A stretch of DNA of 64,000 nt from JASTVH01 sp042862465 (GCA_042862465.1 JASTVH010000006.1:1-64000); one strand, 5' to 3'; positions 9,111 to 18,599 are shown, counted from the stretch's first letter. Notes: generated from the letters alone by a model not told the origin. Made by a program: numbers and translations.

Positions 9111-9421
9111 ATGTTCGCTTTTGTTTAAGAGCTTGAGCTTAACTGAACGTCCAGAAAGGTCCGCTTTGAAAACAGAGTGGACGCAAAAGTGGGATGATTT
9201 TTTTGCGTGCTACTACATGAACAGAAGTCACGCCATGGTTTCTTTCAGCTAACTTTTAGGATTTTAGATTAGTATGCTTACTAAACCTAAAAACGCTTAT
9301 TCACTCACTCATACGATCATTTGGGATATTTTATATTGTTATAGCCTGGAAAGTGAATGTTTTAGCGGTTCCCTCCCACATACCTCTTTGTAGGCATAAG
9401 CATACCAATCAAGGGAAAGGA

Positions 9422-9464
9422 TTGACGTGCGTCAAATTGTCGCACCCGGTCGCAGCACTATAGT
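9422..9464 (+). promoter_or_regulatory. FNR/DNR-type box and -10 element of the nos operon
   Basis: TTGACGTGCGTCAA at 9422-9435 is a perfect TTGAC-N4-GTCAA palindrome, the half-site form bound by Dnr/Nnr/Fnr regulators. A TATAGT hexamer at 9459-9464 would place transcription start near 9470, about 41.5 bases from the box centre. That is the class II activation geometry. A DNR-like gene is at 43.7-44.4 kb. Activation of nos by low oxygen and NO is inferred. Confidence 0.75.
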
Positions 9465-9505
9465 ACCCCCTTTAATTTTCCCGCGGATTGCATACGAGGT
9501 TGATT

Positions 9506-11719
9506 ATGCCTGCTGGGCGCGAAGAGAACAGACGCTGGCTTCTGCCGTTGTTCCTGATGCTGTGTTTGATGGTGCTCGCCTGGCCGTCTGCCTCTGATGC
9601 AGCTCAAAACCAGAACCAGAAACGCCACAGGGCGGGCGCCGAAGCGGGCGATCAGGCCTTCGGTCCCAAGGCGCGCAAGGCCATCGAGCAGCAGTTTCCG
9701 GGCGTGGACCGGATCGAGCCGGCAGAGAGCGATCTGACGGTCAAGGCGCTCAAGCAGGGTGACGATATTGTGGGCTATGCCTACGAGACCGTCGACATCC
9801 TCGATATTCCCGCCTATTCCGGCAAGCCCATCAATATCCTGGTGATGCTCAAGCCGGATGCCTCCATTGCGGGCACCACGGTGCTCGAACATCACGAGCC
9901 CATCCTGCTGGTGGGCATCCCCGAGAAGCGCCTGTTCCAGTTTGCCGACCAGTACATCGGGCTGGCGGCGGATCAGCGCGTGGTGGTCGGTTCCTCCGAT
10001 AACCCCAAAACCAAAGCGGTGGACGGTATCTCCGGCGCCACGGTGACGGTCATGGTGGTCAATGAATCCCTCATGCGTTCGGCCCACAAGGTGGCGGCCA
10101 GTCTGGGACTGGTCGAGGAGGCCCATGGCAGCCGCGCGCCGCCTGCGGAAGTGCGCAAGGATTACTTCCAGGAAGCGTCCTGGAAGGACCTGACCGGTAA
10201 TGGCGCCATCCGCCGCCTGCATCTGACCCATGGCGATGTGGACGAAGCTTTTCAGGGCACGAAAGCCGAAGGCGTGGACGTGGCGGAATCCCCCGAAGAG
10301 CGCCAGGAAACCTTTGTCGATCTCTACGTCACCTACCTGAACCCGCCCACCGTCGGCCGCAACCTGCTCGGCCAGAAGGAATATGACTGGCTCATGGGCG
10401 AACTCAAGCCCGGGGAACATGCCATCGCCCTGATGGGCAACGGTTACTCCTTCAAGGGCAGCGGTTATGTGCGCGGCGGCATCTTCGACCGCATCCAGGT
10501 GCGCCAGTACGGCGATACCATCAGTTTCCGGGATCTGGACTACAACCGCCTGAGCGACGTCTATGCCGCGGGCATGCCGGACTTCCGGGAGATGGGGATC
10601 TTCATCATCCGCGATCACTACGGTTTTGATCCCGGTGCGCCCTGGGAACTGGAATTCCTCATCCGCCGGCAGACCGGGCCGGTGGACAGCGTGTTTACCA
10701 GTTTCTCGGTGCCGTATCAGGTGCCCGATGCCTACGTGAACCGTCCCGAACCCCAGGTGCAGGAAACCGCCCTGGAAGACCAGCCCATGTGGGTGCAGGT
10801 CTGGTACCAGCGTGATTTCCAGATCACCGTGCTGGGCATCGGCATTGCCGTGCTGCTGTTCATCCTGTTCTTCCAGGACTGGCTGGTGCGCTATCCACGT
10901 ATGCTGCACAACATCCGCATAGGTTTTCTGCTGTACACGGTGCTGTTCATCGGCTGGTACGCCATGGGGCAGCTGTCCATCGTCAATGTGCTGACGTTCG
11001 TGCACGCGGTATTTGGCGGCTTCTCCTGGAGCACTTTCCTGATCGACCCCATCCTGTTCGTGGTGTGGTCGACCGCGGCGGTGGTCATCCTGTTGTGGGG
11101 ACGGGCGGTTTACTGTGGCTGGTTGTGTCCTTTCGGTGCGCTGCAGGAACTGCTCAACGAGGCTTCCCGCAAGCTCAAGATCAAGCAGATCGAGCTGCCC
11201 TGGGCAGTGCACGAGCGCCTGTGGGCGATCAAGTACCTCGTCCTGCTGGGGCTGTTTGGCGTGTCCCTGGAGTCCATGGCCGCCGCCGAGCAGCTGGCCG
11301 AGGTGGAGCCGTTCAAGACCGCCATCACCCTGAAGTTCGACCGCTCCTGGCCCTTCGTGACCTATGCGGCCGTGCTGTTGTTCATCAACCTGTTTAACCG
11401 CAAGTTTTTCTGCCGCTACATGTGCCCGCTGGGCGCGGCGCTGACCATTCCCACCCGCTTCCGGATCTTTGACTGGCTCAAGCGGCGCAAGGAGTGCGGC
11501 AATCCCTGCCAGGTCTGCGCCAACGAATGTGAGATCCAGGCGATCTATCCCGACGGCACCATCAACCCGACCGAGTGCCACTACTGTCTGGATTGCCAGA
11601 TGACCTACTTCAACGACGACAAATGCCCGCCGCTGATCGTCAAGAAACGCAAGCGCAACAAGGGCACACAAGCACCCCCCACGGCACGGGAGATTCCCGT
11701 CCGGCAGTTGGATACCTGA
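9506..11719 (+). CDS. nosR: NosR, membrane flavo-iron-sulfur protein for nitrous oxide reduction
   Basis: This 737-residue protein supports nosZ expression and electron delivery to periplasmic N2O reductase. The start is ATG 9506 with GAGGT upstream; a TTG at 9488 is an alternative. It has a signal/anchor region, then a periplasmic FMN-binding domain with the flavinylation motif DGISGATVT near residue 175. About five membrane helices follow from residue 440. They are followed by the CxxxCP motifs CGWLCPFGAL and CRYMCPLGAA. Two 4Fe-4S clusters are indicated by CGNPCQVCANEC and CHYCLDCQ near the C-terminus. Length and domain order are as in typical NosR/NirI proteins. It leads the nos operon behind a Dnr-type box, with nosZ 26 bases downstream. 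Confidence 0.95.
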   Translation: MPAGREENRRWLLPLFLMLCLMVLAWPSASDAAQNQNQKRHRAGAEAGDQAFGPKARKAIEQQFPGVDRIEPAESDLTVKALKQGDDIVGYAYETVDILDIPAYSGKPINILVMLKPDASIAGTTVLEHHEPILLVGIPEKRLFQFADQYIGLAADQRVVVGSSDNPKTKAVDGISGATVTVMVVNESLMRSAHKVAASLGLVEEAHGSRAPPAEVRKDYFQEASWKDLTGNGAIRRLHLTHGDVDEAFQGTKAEGVDVAESPEERQETFVDLYVTYLNPPTVGRNLLGQKEYDWLMGELKPGEHAIALMGNGYSFKGSGYVRGGIFDRIQVRQYGDTISFRDLDYNRLSDVYAAGMPDFREMGIFIIRDHYGFDPGAPWELEFLIRRQTGPVDSVFTSFSVPYQVPDAYVNRPEPQVQETALEDQPMWVQVWYQRDFQITVLGIGIAVLLFILFFQDWLVRYPRMLHNIRIGFLLYTVLFIGWYAMGQLSIVNVLTFVHAVFGGFSWSTFLIDPILFVVWSTAAVVILLWGRAVYCGWLCPFGALQELLNEASRKLKIKQIELPWAVHERLWAIKYLVLLGLFGVSLESMAAAEQLAEVEPFKTAITLKFDRSWPFVTYAAVLLFINLFNRKFFCRYMCPLGAALTIPTRFRIFDWLKRRKECGNPCQVCANECEIQAIYPDGTINPTECHYCLDCQMTYFNDDKCPPLIVKKRKRNKGTQAPPTAREIPVRQLDT

Positions 11720-11745
11720 TAACACCCGAAAGGAGGGCGTTTAGC

Positions 11746-13638
11746 ATGACAAAACATTCCAAGAACAAACACGATCAGGACAAGACTGATCTGGGCCGTC
11801 GCCGCTTCCTCGGTGCCACCGCCATGGCGGGTGTGGCCGGCGCGACCGGTGTCGGAGCAGGTCTGATGTCTCCGGAGAGTTTCGCGGCGGCCGCCAAGGA
11901 AGCCCGGGAAAAGGCCATCGTCGAGCCGGGCGAGCTGGACGAGTATTACGGTTTCTGGAGCGGTGGCCATTCCGGTGAAGTCCGGATTCTGGGTGTGCCC
12001 TCCATGCGCGAGCTGATGCGTATCCCCATCTTCAACGTCGACTCCGCCACCGGTTGGGGTCTGACCAATGAGAGCAAGGCGGTGCTGGGAGAGAGCAGCA
12101 AGTACCATAACGGTGACGCCCACCACCCGCATATCACCATGACCGACGGCCATTACGACGGTAAGTACCTGTTCATCAACGACAAGGCCAACACCCGTGT
12201 GGCCCGCGTCCGTCTGGACATCATGAAGTGCGACAAGATCACCACCATTCCCAACGTGCAGGCGATTCACGGTCTGCGCCTGCAGAAGGTGCCCAAGACC
12301 AACTACGTCTTCTGTAACGCCGAGTACGTCGTGCCGCATCCCAATGACGGCACCAACATGGAAGACATGCAGCAGCACTACACCATGTTCAACGCGGTGG
12401 ACGCGGAGACCATGGAAGTGGCCTGGCAGGTCATGGTGGACGGCAACCTGGACAACACCGATGCCGACTACACCGGCAAGTACGTGGCCTCCACCTGCTA
12501 CAACTCCGAGAAGGCGCTGGACCTGGCCGGCACCATGCGCGAAGAGCGTGACTGGGTGGTGGTGTTCAACGTCAAGCGCATCGAGGAAGCGGTCAAGAAC
12601 GGTGACTACAAGACCTACGGTGACAACGGCGTGCCGGTGGTGGACGGCCGTCACGGCTCCAAGCTGACCCGCTACATTCCGGTACCGAAGAACCCGCACG
12701 GTCTCAACACCTCGCCGGACGGCAAGTACTTCATTGCCAACGGCAAGCTATCACCCACCACCACGGTGATCGCGATCGACAAGCTCGACGACCTGTTCGA
12801 CGACAAGTTCGACAGCCCGCGTGACGTGGTCGTCGCCGAGCCGGAATTGGGTCTGGGGCCGCTGCATACCACGTTTGACGGTCGCGGCAACGCCTACACC
12901 ACGCTGTTCATCGACAGCCAGGTGGCCAAGTGGAACATCGCCGACGCCATCGATAACTACAACGGCAAGAACGTCAACTACCTGCGCCAGAAGCTGGACG
13001 TGCAGTACCAGCCGGGCCACAACCACGCCTCCCTGACCGAGTCCCGGGACGCGGACGGCAAGTGGCTGGTGTGTCTGTCCAAGTTCTCCAAGGACCGCTT
13101 CCTGCCGGTGGGTCCGCTGCACCCGGAGAATGACCAGCTGATCGATATCTCCGGCGAGGAGATGAAGCTGGTTCACGACGGTCCGGCCTTTGCCGAGCCG
13201 CACGACTGTATCCTGGTGCGTCGTGACCAGATCAAGACCAAGAAGATCTGGGACCGGGACGATCCGTTCTTCGCCGAAACCCGCAAGCGGGCTGAGAAGG
13301 ACGGCATCGACCTGATGAGCGACAACAAGGTCATCCGTGACGGCAACAAGGTGCGGGTCTACATAACCTCCGTGGCGCCCCAGTACAACCTGAACGAATT
13401 CAAGGTCAAGCAGGGCGACGAGGTCACCGTGACCGTCACCAATCTGGACACCATCGAGGACGTGACCCACGGCTTCTGCATGGTGAACCACGGGGTGAGC
13501 ATGGAGATCAGCCCGCAGCAGAGCTCCTCCGTCACCTTCATCGCGGACAAGCCGGGCGTGCACTGGTACTACTGCAACTGGTTCTGTCACGCGCTGCACA
13601 TGGAAATGCGTGGACGGATGCTGGTCGAGAAAGCCTGA
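11746..13638 (+). CDS. nosZ: Nitrous oxide reductase, clade I (Tat-exported)
   Basis: NosZ reduces N2O to N2 in the periplasm, the last step of denitrification. The start ATG 11746 follows AAAGGAGG. The 630-residue protein begins with a twin-arginine signal (DLGRRRFLGATA), which marks the clade I type. The beta-propeller domain holds the CuZ histidine motifs, for example DAHHPH, NPHGLNTSPDG, GHNHAS and EPHDC. The C-terminal cupredoxin domain carries the CuA ligands in HWYYCNWFCHALHMEM. No key ligand appears to be missing. A hairpin (13652-13673) and 164 bases separate it from nosD. Confidence 0.97.
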   Translation: MTKHSKNKHDQDKTDLGRRRFLGATAMAGVAGATGVGAGLMSPESFAAAAKEAREKAIVEPGELDEYYGFWSGGHSGEVRILGVPSMRELMRIPIFNVDSATGWGLTNESKAVLGESSKYHNGDAHHPHITMTDGHYDGKYLFINDKANTRVARVRLDIMKCDKITTIPNVQAIHGLRLQKVPKTNYVFCNAEYVVPHPNDGTNMEDMQQHYTMFNAVDAETMEVAWQVMVDGNLDNTDADYTGKYVASTCYNSEKALDLAGTMREERDWVVVFNVKRIEEAVKNGDYKTYGDNGVPVVDGRHGSKLTRYIPVPKNPHGLNTSPDGKYFIANGKLSPTTTVIAIDKLDDLFDDKFDSPRDVVVAEPELGLGPLHTTFDGRGNAYTTLFIDSQVAKWNIADAIDNYNGKNVNYLRQKLDVQYQPGHNHASLTESRDADGKWLVCLSKFSKDRFLPVGPLHPENDQLIDISGEEMKLVHDGPAFAEPHDCILVRRDQIKTKKIWDRDDPFFAETRKRAEKDGIDLMSDNKVIRDGNKVRVYITSVAPQYNLNEFKVKQGDEVTVTVTNLDTIEDVTHGFCMVNHGVSMEISPQQSSSVTFIADKPGVHWYYCNWFCHALHMEMRGRMLVEKA

Positions 13639-13651
13639 CCCACAGGGCCAG

Positions 13652-13673
13652 GGGAGGGCACGGAAGTCCTCCC
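13652..13673 (+). terminator. Hairpin between nosZ and nosD
   Basis: GGGAGG (13652-13657) pairs with CCTCCC (13668-13673) across a 10-base loop, followed by TTTCC. There is no long U tract. It may be an attenuator or an mRNA-stabilising 3' end that raises nosZ message above the maturation genes. Confidence 0.45.
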
Positions 13674-13802
13674 TTTCCGGCCCGTATCCATGCCAGGGCA
13701 AACGGGCGCAGGCCGTTGACTGACTTCGGCAAAGCGTCCACGCTGCCCTGATCCTCATCTGTTCCATCGCGGAGGAGCGTCTCCGCTGTTCCGAGTATCC
13801 GA

Positions 13803-15056
13803 ATGCGCGTTTTCGTTGTTCTGAGCCTTTTCTGGGCTTTTGGCGCCGCACTGGCGCAGCCCACGTTATTGCAGCCCGAGGACGGCACCTCGACGGTCAC
13901 GCTGGCCGCAGGCGAACATGGGGCCCTGCGGATCGAGACGCCGGGGCTCACCGTGACGTGCGAGCCCGGCGCTATCATCGATGCGCAAGGCAAGGGCAAC
14001 GCGGTGGTACTGGCCGCGCCAAAGATCCGGATTGAGGGCTGCCAGATACGCAACTGGGGGCGCAGCCTCAGTGATCTGGATTCCGGCATCTTCGTTGAAC
14101 GTGAAGCGTCCGGTGCCGAAATTGTGGGCAACAGGCTGCAGGGGCCGGGATTTGGCCTCTGGCTCGACAGCACGCCGGAGGTGACGGTCAAAGACAACCG
14201 CATCGAGGGTGAAACCAGCTTGCGCTCCCAGGACCGCGGCAACGGTATCCACCTGCATAACACTACCCACGCCCGTATCGTTGGCAACGAGGTGTGGCAC
14301 ACCCGCGACGGGGTTTACATTGAGACCGCCAACAACAACCTGATCAAGGACAACCGTTTCCACGATCTGCGTTACGGTGTCCATTACATGTATTCCCACA
14401 GCAATCGCATCATCGGCAATCACACCCGCAACACCCGCACCGGGTATGCGCTGATGCAGAGCAAGCGTCTGACCGTGATCGGCAACACCTCCGAGAACGA
14501 CCAGAACTACGGCATCCTGATGAACTACATCACCGATTCCGAAATTCGCGACAACACCGTGCGCAATGTCAGCCAGGGCACCAGCGGCGGTGAAAATATC
14601 CAGGGCGCCGAGGGCAAGGCGGTGTTCATCTACAACTCTGTCTATAACACCATCACCGGCAACCGCTTCAGTCGCAGCGATCTGGGCATTCACCTGACGG
14701 CCGGTTCCGAGGATAACAAGGTGTACGGCAATGCCTTTATCGCCAACCAGCAGCAGGTCAAATACGTGGCCACCCGGCCCCAGGAATGGTCCTACCAGGG
14801 TAAGGGCAATTTCTGGAGCGATTACCTGGGGTGGGACCGTGATCAGGATGGCATCGGCGACGTCCCCTACGAACCCAACGACAACGTCGACCGGCTGCTG
14901 TGGAAATACCCCGAGGCCCGCGTGCTGATGCACAGCCCGGCAGTGGATACCCTGCGCTGGGTACAGCGGGCCTTTCCCGTGGTCAGGGCCCAGGGAGTCA
15001 AAGACAGTCATCCGTTAATGCGCCCGCCGCAGGCCACCGAGAAGGAGTCCCCATGA
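13803..15056 (+). CDS. nosD: NosD, periplasmic copper-site maturation protein
   Basis: The 417-residue product has a signal peptide (MRVFVVLSLFWAFGAALA-QP). Repeated beta-helix rungs follow (for example IVGNEVWHT, LIKDNRFHD, RIIGNHTRN, VIGNTSEN), the right-handed parallel beta-helix of the NosD/CASH family. NosD works with the NosFY transporter to supply what the CuZ (Cu4S2) centre of NosZ needs, probably sulfide. Its stop overlaps the nosF start (ATGA). Length and gene order are standard. Confidence 0.95.
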   Translation: MRVFVVLSLFWAFGAALAQPTLLQPEDGTSTVTLAAGEHGALRIETPGLTVTCEPGAIIDAQGKGNAVVLAAPKIRIEGCQIRNWGRSLSDLDSGIFVEREASGAEIVGNRLQGPGFGLWLDSTPEVTVKDNRIEGETSLRSQDRGNGIHLHNTTHARIVGNEVWHTRDGVYIETANNNLIKDNRFHDLRYGVHYMYSHSNRIIGNHTRNTRTGYALMQSKRLTVIGNTSENDQNYGILMNYITDSEIRDNTVRNVSQGTSGGENIQGAEGKAVFIYNSVYNTITGNRFSRSDLGIHLTAGSEDNKVYGNAFIANQQQVKYVATRPQEWSYQGKGNFWSDYLGWDRDQDGIGDVPYEPNDNVDRLLWKYPEARVLMHSPAVDTLRWVQRAFPVVRAQGVKDSHPLMRPPQATEKESP

Positions 15057-15976
15057 GTATCCTGCAGTTGGAGGCGGTGGATTACCGCTACTATCAGGAT
15101 CCGGTCCTGCAACAGATCGATTTCACCCTGCAAGAAGGGGAAGTAGTGGGGCTGTTCGGCCACAACGGCGCCGGCAAGACCACCACCATCAAGCTGATTC
15201 TCGGCCTGCTGCGCCCCACTCAGGGCAAGCTGCGAGTGCTGGGGCAGGACCCGGACGTGAACGACGTTCGCCGCCATGTGGGCTATCTGCCGGAAAACGT
15301 GCAGTTCTACCCGCAGCTGACCGGCTACGAAACCCTGCGCTATTTTGCCCGGCTCAAGCGGGTGGAGCGCGCCCAGGTGGACCGGTTGCTGGATCGCGTG
15401 GGCCTGGAAGCGGCCCGCTATCAGCGCATCAAGACCTACTCCAAGGGCATGCGCCAGCGTCTGGGTCTGGCCCAGGCCCTGTTGGGGCGACCACGGCTGC
15501 TGATGCTGGACGAACCCACCGTGGGCCTCGATCCCATCGCCACCCGTGCCCTGTACGATCTGATCGACGAGCTGCGGGCCGACGGCACCAGCGTGATTCT
15601 GTGCTCCCACGTGCTGCCCGGAGTGGAACCGCACATTGACCGGGCCGCCATCCTCGCCAAGGGTCGCCTGCAGGCCTGCGGTACGCTGGCGGAACTGCGC
15701 AGCCAGACCCGCCTGCCCACGGAGATCCGGGTGCACGGTATTGATGATCCAACCCCCTGGCTGACGCCGGACGAGTGGCGTATTGATGACGTCCGGGCCT
15801 TGAACGGGGACGGTTACGCGATCCGGGTGGCGCCGGAGCACAAGCTGTCGGTGCTGCGCCGGTTGCTGTCGGAAAGTACCCTGACCGATGTGGATGTGCA
15901 GCAACCGACGCTGGAAGATCTCTACCGGCATTACATGCCCGAGGGGCCGGTGGCCAAGCAGGGGAGTCTGTCATGA
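15053..15976 (+). CDS. nosF: NosF, ABC ATPase for NosZ maturation
   Basis: The start is ATG 15053, overlapping the nosD stop and preceded by GAAGGAGT. The 307-residue protein has Walker A GHNGAGKTT at about residues 36-44, the signature SKGMRQRL (S-K-G in place of S-G-G, as often in this class), and Walker B LLMLDEPTVGLDP. A C-terminal extension of about 80 residues is normal for NosF. It powers the NosY membrane subunit to deliver sulfur for CuZ assembly. It is coupled to nosY by a 4-base overlap. Confidence 0.95.
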   Translation: MSILQLEAVDYRYYQDPVLQQIDFTLQEGEVVGLFGHNGAGKTTTIKLILGLLRPTQGKLRVLGQDPDVNDVRRHVGYLPENVQFYPQLTGYETLRYFARLKRVERAQVDRLLDRVGLEAARYQRIKTYSKGMRQRLGLAQALLGRPRLLMLDEPTVGLDPIATRALYDLIDELRADGTSVILCSHVLPGVEPHIDRAAILAKGRLQACGTLAELRSQTRLPTEIRVHGIDDPTPWLTPDEWRIDDVRALNGDGYAIRVAPEHKLSVLRRLLSESTLTDVDVQQPTLEDLYRHYMPEGPVAKQGSLS

Positions 15977-16803
15977 ATGCGATCTGGGCCGTAGCCCGCA
16001 AAGAACTGAGCGACAGCCTGCGTAACCGCTGGCTGGTGGCCATGACCCTGGTGTTTGCGGTGCTGGCCGTGGGCATCACCTGGTTTGGTTCGGCCAGCGC
16101 CGGCCAGGTGGGCTTCGCTTCGATCCCCGCCACCATCGCCAGCCTCACCAGCCTGGCCATCTACCTGATGCCCCTGATCGCGCTGTTGCTGGCCTACGAT
16201 GCCATTGTCGGCGAGGACGAGGGCGGCACTCTGCTGCTGTTGCTCACCTATCCCCTGAGCCGGGGGCAATTGTTGCTGGGCAAGTTCCTGGGCCACGGCC
16301 TGACCCTGGGCATCGCCACACTGCTGGGCTTCGGCAGCGCCGCCGTGGCGGTGGCGCTGTTCGTCTCCGGGGTGGAGGTGCTGGTGCTGGCGGAGGCCTT
16401 CGCCCGCTTTGTGTTCTCCTCCATCCTGCTGGGCTGGGCCTTTATGGCCATCGCCTATGCCCTGAGTGCGCTGGTGAGTGAAAAGTCCCGCGCCGCCGGT
16501 CTGGCCCTGGGGGTATGGTTCCTGTTTGTATTGGTCTTCGACCTGGCCCTGCTGGGGGTTCTGGTCTCCAGTGAAGGAAGTTTCAGCCCGGATCTGTTGC
16601 CCTGGCTGTTGCTGTTCAATCCCACGGATGTCTATCGCCTGCTCAACATCGGCACCTTCGAGATGGCCGATCAGGCGGCCGGCGTCCTGAGCCTGGGGCA
16701 GGACCTGCCGCTGGGCGCCTTTATCCTGTGGCTGGTGATGCTGGCCTGGGCCCTGTGTCCGCTGGGACTGGCCTGGTGGGCCTTCCGCCGGCGGACGGTT
16801 TAA
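15973..16803 (+). CDS. nosY: NosY, ABC permease for NosZ maturation
   Basis: This is a 276-residue membrane protein with about six helices, starting MNAIWAVARKELSDSLRNRWL, the amphipathic opening typical of ABC-2 permeases of this group. The motif YDAIVGEDEGGTL after the second helix is characteristic of NosY. It pairs with NosF and NosD. It overlaps nosF by four bases and is followed 17 bases later by nosL. Confidence 0.95.
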   Translation: MNAIWAVARKELSDSLRNRWLVAMTLVFAVLAVGITWFGSASAGQVGFASIPATIASLTSLAIYLMPLIALLLAYDAIVGEDEGGTLLLLLTYPLSRGQLLLGKFLGHGLTLGIATLLGFGSAAVAVALFVSGVEVLVLAEAFARFVFSSILLGWAFMAIAYALSALVSEKSRAAGLALGVWFLFVLVFDLALLGVLVSSEGSFSPDLLPWLLLFNPTDVYRLLNIGTFEMADQAAGVLSLGQDLPLGAFILWLVMLAWALCPLGLAWWAFRRRTV

Positions 16804-16820
16804 CGTTAAGAGGACAATCC

Positions 16821-17342
16821 ATGCGCGCTGCTTACCGGCTCTTCGCCACGCTTCTTGTTCTGGGATTTCTGCTTGCCGGCTGCGACAGTGCCGATAACCG
16901 GCAGCAGGTCAAAGCCGATCCGGTCGCTTTTGAAAAGGGCGACGAATGCCACGTTTGCGGCATGATCATCGAGCGTTTTCCCGGCCCCAAGGGGGAAACC
17001 ATCTCGGCGGATGGCAAGACCACTCACAAGTTCTGCTCCACCCGGGATCTGATGAGCTGGCTGCTGCAGCCGGAAAATCGCGACCGGCCAATGACCGTCT
17101 ACGTGCATGACATGGCGAAGGTGCCCTGGGAGAAAACCGGCAACCAGCACCTGATCGACGCTCGCAAGGCCTGGTACGTGGCCGGCTCCAGTCGCAAGGG
17201 AGCCATGGGCCCGACCCTGGCTTCCTTTGCCAGCAAGGCCGATGCCGAGGCCTTCGCGCAGGAATACGGCGGTGAGGTGTTGGCGTTTGATGCCATTAGC
17301 CTGGATACTCTGAGGCAGGAGAATCACCCCATGGGAGGCTGA
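16821..17342 (+). CDS. nosL: NosL, copper chaperone lipoprotein
   Basis: The start is ATG 16821 (AAGAGGAC upstream). The 173-residue protein has a lipoprotein signal ending LLAGC and the Cu(I)-binding core GDECHVCGMIIERFPGPKG, followed by KFCSTRDLMSW. NosL delivers copper to apo-NosZ and is membrane-anchored in the periplasm. It closes the canonical nos set; the next gene starts two bases after its stop. Confidence 0.95.
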   Translation: MRAAYRLFATLLVLGFLLAGCDSADNRQQVKADPVAFEKGDECHVCGMIIERFPGPKGETISADGKTTHKFCSTRDLMSWLLQPENRDRPMTVYVHDMAKVPWEKTGNQHLIDARKAWYVAGSSRKGAMGPTLASFASKADAEAFAQEYGGEVLAFDAISLDTLRQENHPMGG

Positions 17343-17344
17343 GC

Positions 17345-18019
17345 GTGTGCGGCCGCTTTAACGTCATCGACGATCCTCTGGTCCATGAGCTGATGGACAT
17401 CCTCGGCGTGCCCCTGTACCCCGAGACCCGGCGCAACGTGGCCCCGGGCGGCAAGGGGCAGATCGTGCTGGAAGCCGGCTGCGGACGCATCCTGGAAGAT
17501 GCCTACTGGTCCCTCATGATCGAGCCCAAACCCGAGGGGCCGGGCTACCGTCCGTCACCGAAATACAGCACCTTCAATGCCCGTTCCACCAACCTGATGA
17601 AAAGCCCCCTGTGGCGCAAGCGCTTCGTGTCGCAACGGGCGATCGTGCCGGTGTCGGGCTTTCATGAGTGGGTGGGGGAGAAGGGGCATAAGCAGTGCTA
17701 CAACATTCGTGGCCGCGAGGATGCCCTTGCGCTGGCGGGGCTCTACGAATACTGGGAATTCGGGGACGAGACCGTACCGGCGTTCACCGTGATCACACTG
17801 CCCCCGCACCCCCGGTTCAGTCACATCCACCCCAAGAGCATTCCGCTGATGCTGCGGCAGGCCGATTTCGATGCCTGGCTGGATCCGGACTTCCACGACA
17901 CCAACGCGTTCCAGGATCTTTTGCACACGCGGATATCGGTGCCCCTGGTGGTGGAACCGGTGGACTCGCCCAACCGGCTGCAGCCGGTGGGGGCGGAGGA
18001 AGTGATCGCGGAGGACTGA
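17345..18019 (+). CDS. SOS response-associated protein (SRAP, YedK/HMCES family)
   Basis: The start is GTG 17345, directly followed by the catalytic cysteine codon (M-C-G-R-F). SRAP proteins form a covalent crosslink through Cys2 with abasic sites in single-stranded DNA. Other family marks in the 224 residues are NARSTNLMKSPLWR, the strand RAIVPVSGFHEW with the conserved glutamate region, and a histidine-rich FSHIHPKSIPLML near the usual active-site histidine. It begins two bases after the nosL stop, so it is probably translated from the nos transcript. Why a DNA-protection gene should ride with nos is not known; nitrosative DNA damage is a possible reason. Confidence 0.9.
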   Translation: MCGRFNVIDDPLVHELMDILGVPLYPETRRNVAPGGKGQIVLEAGCGRILEDAYWSLMIEPKPEGPGYRPSPKYSTFNARSTNLMKSPLWRKRFVSQRAIVPVSGFHEWVGEKGHKQCYNIRGREDALALAGLYEYWEFGDETVPAFTVITLPPHPRFSHIHPKSIPLMLRQADFDAWLDPDFHDTNAFQDLLHTRISVPLVVEPVDSPNRLQPVGAEEVIAED

Positions 18020-18030
18020 GAGCGCGCGAC

Positions 18031-18339
18031 CTACAGCGAATCGAGAATCTCGACGATCTCACGGGTGTTCTCGATTACCCGGATGATCTTGCCCTCAATA
18101 CGCACGGTCACCGTGCCGTCCGTGGGATTGGCATCGATCACGCGGCCCCGCTGGTAGATGTCCCTGTCGAGCACTTCGCCTTCCTTGAGCTTCTTCTGCC
18201 AGCCTGGCGGCAATGATTCGCCCCGTGCCTCTTTTTTCTGCAATCCCGGTGGGAGCGACTTTGAATGCTCACTGGTGGCCCAGGTCAGGGCGGAGAGGCA
18301 GAGAAGTGCAATCAGCGCTACGGCAAGCCTTTTTTTCAT
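18031..18339 (-). CDS. Small exported protein of the RcnB-like type
   Basis: The 102-residue protein has a signal peptide (MKKRLAVALIALLCLSALTWA). It then has a repeated motif, SLPPGLQKK and SLPPGWQKK, followed by a small beta-rich tail (DGTVTVRIEGKIIRVIENT). The LPPG(x)QKK repeats and the RVID tail are seen in short periplasmic RcnB-like proteins of unknown role. It converges on the SRAP gene with only 11 bases between the stops. The 260 bases upstream (18340-18599) are AT-rich and must contain divergent promoters; I cannot fix hexamers there. Confidence 0.65.
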   Translation of the reverse strand: MKKRLAVALIALLCLSALTWATSEHSKSLPPGLQKKEARGESLPPGWQKKLKEGEVLDRDIYQRGRVIDANPTDGTVTVRIEGKIIRVIENTREIVEILDSL

Positions 18340-18599
18340 AACAAGCTGTCACCCTGATGGAGTGATGAATGAACCGCCGGCCTAACCACCGACCTGTCCA
18401 TTCTGTATAACATATCGACGTCTATCGGCGGGTTAAGATCGATTCATGGATGCTGCAGGGCAAAAAAGCCCGGGGCGGTTTTCGGATAAGTTTGCTTTAC
18501 GCCGCTCTGGCTCAATCATTAGTATAAAAAATAAGTGTTATAGCAAAATAAACGGAAAGTGGATCCTTTGGCTTTCCAATCTCCCGCGATGGGAAGGGA

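Noticed and set aside
9458..11725. A 755-codon open frame antisense to nosR
   Set aside because: It is the GC-rich shadow of nosR (histidine/glutamine/glycine-rich, no domain, no ribosome site), and nosR itself is unambiguous.
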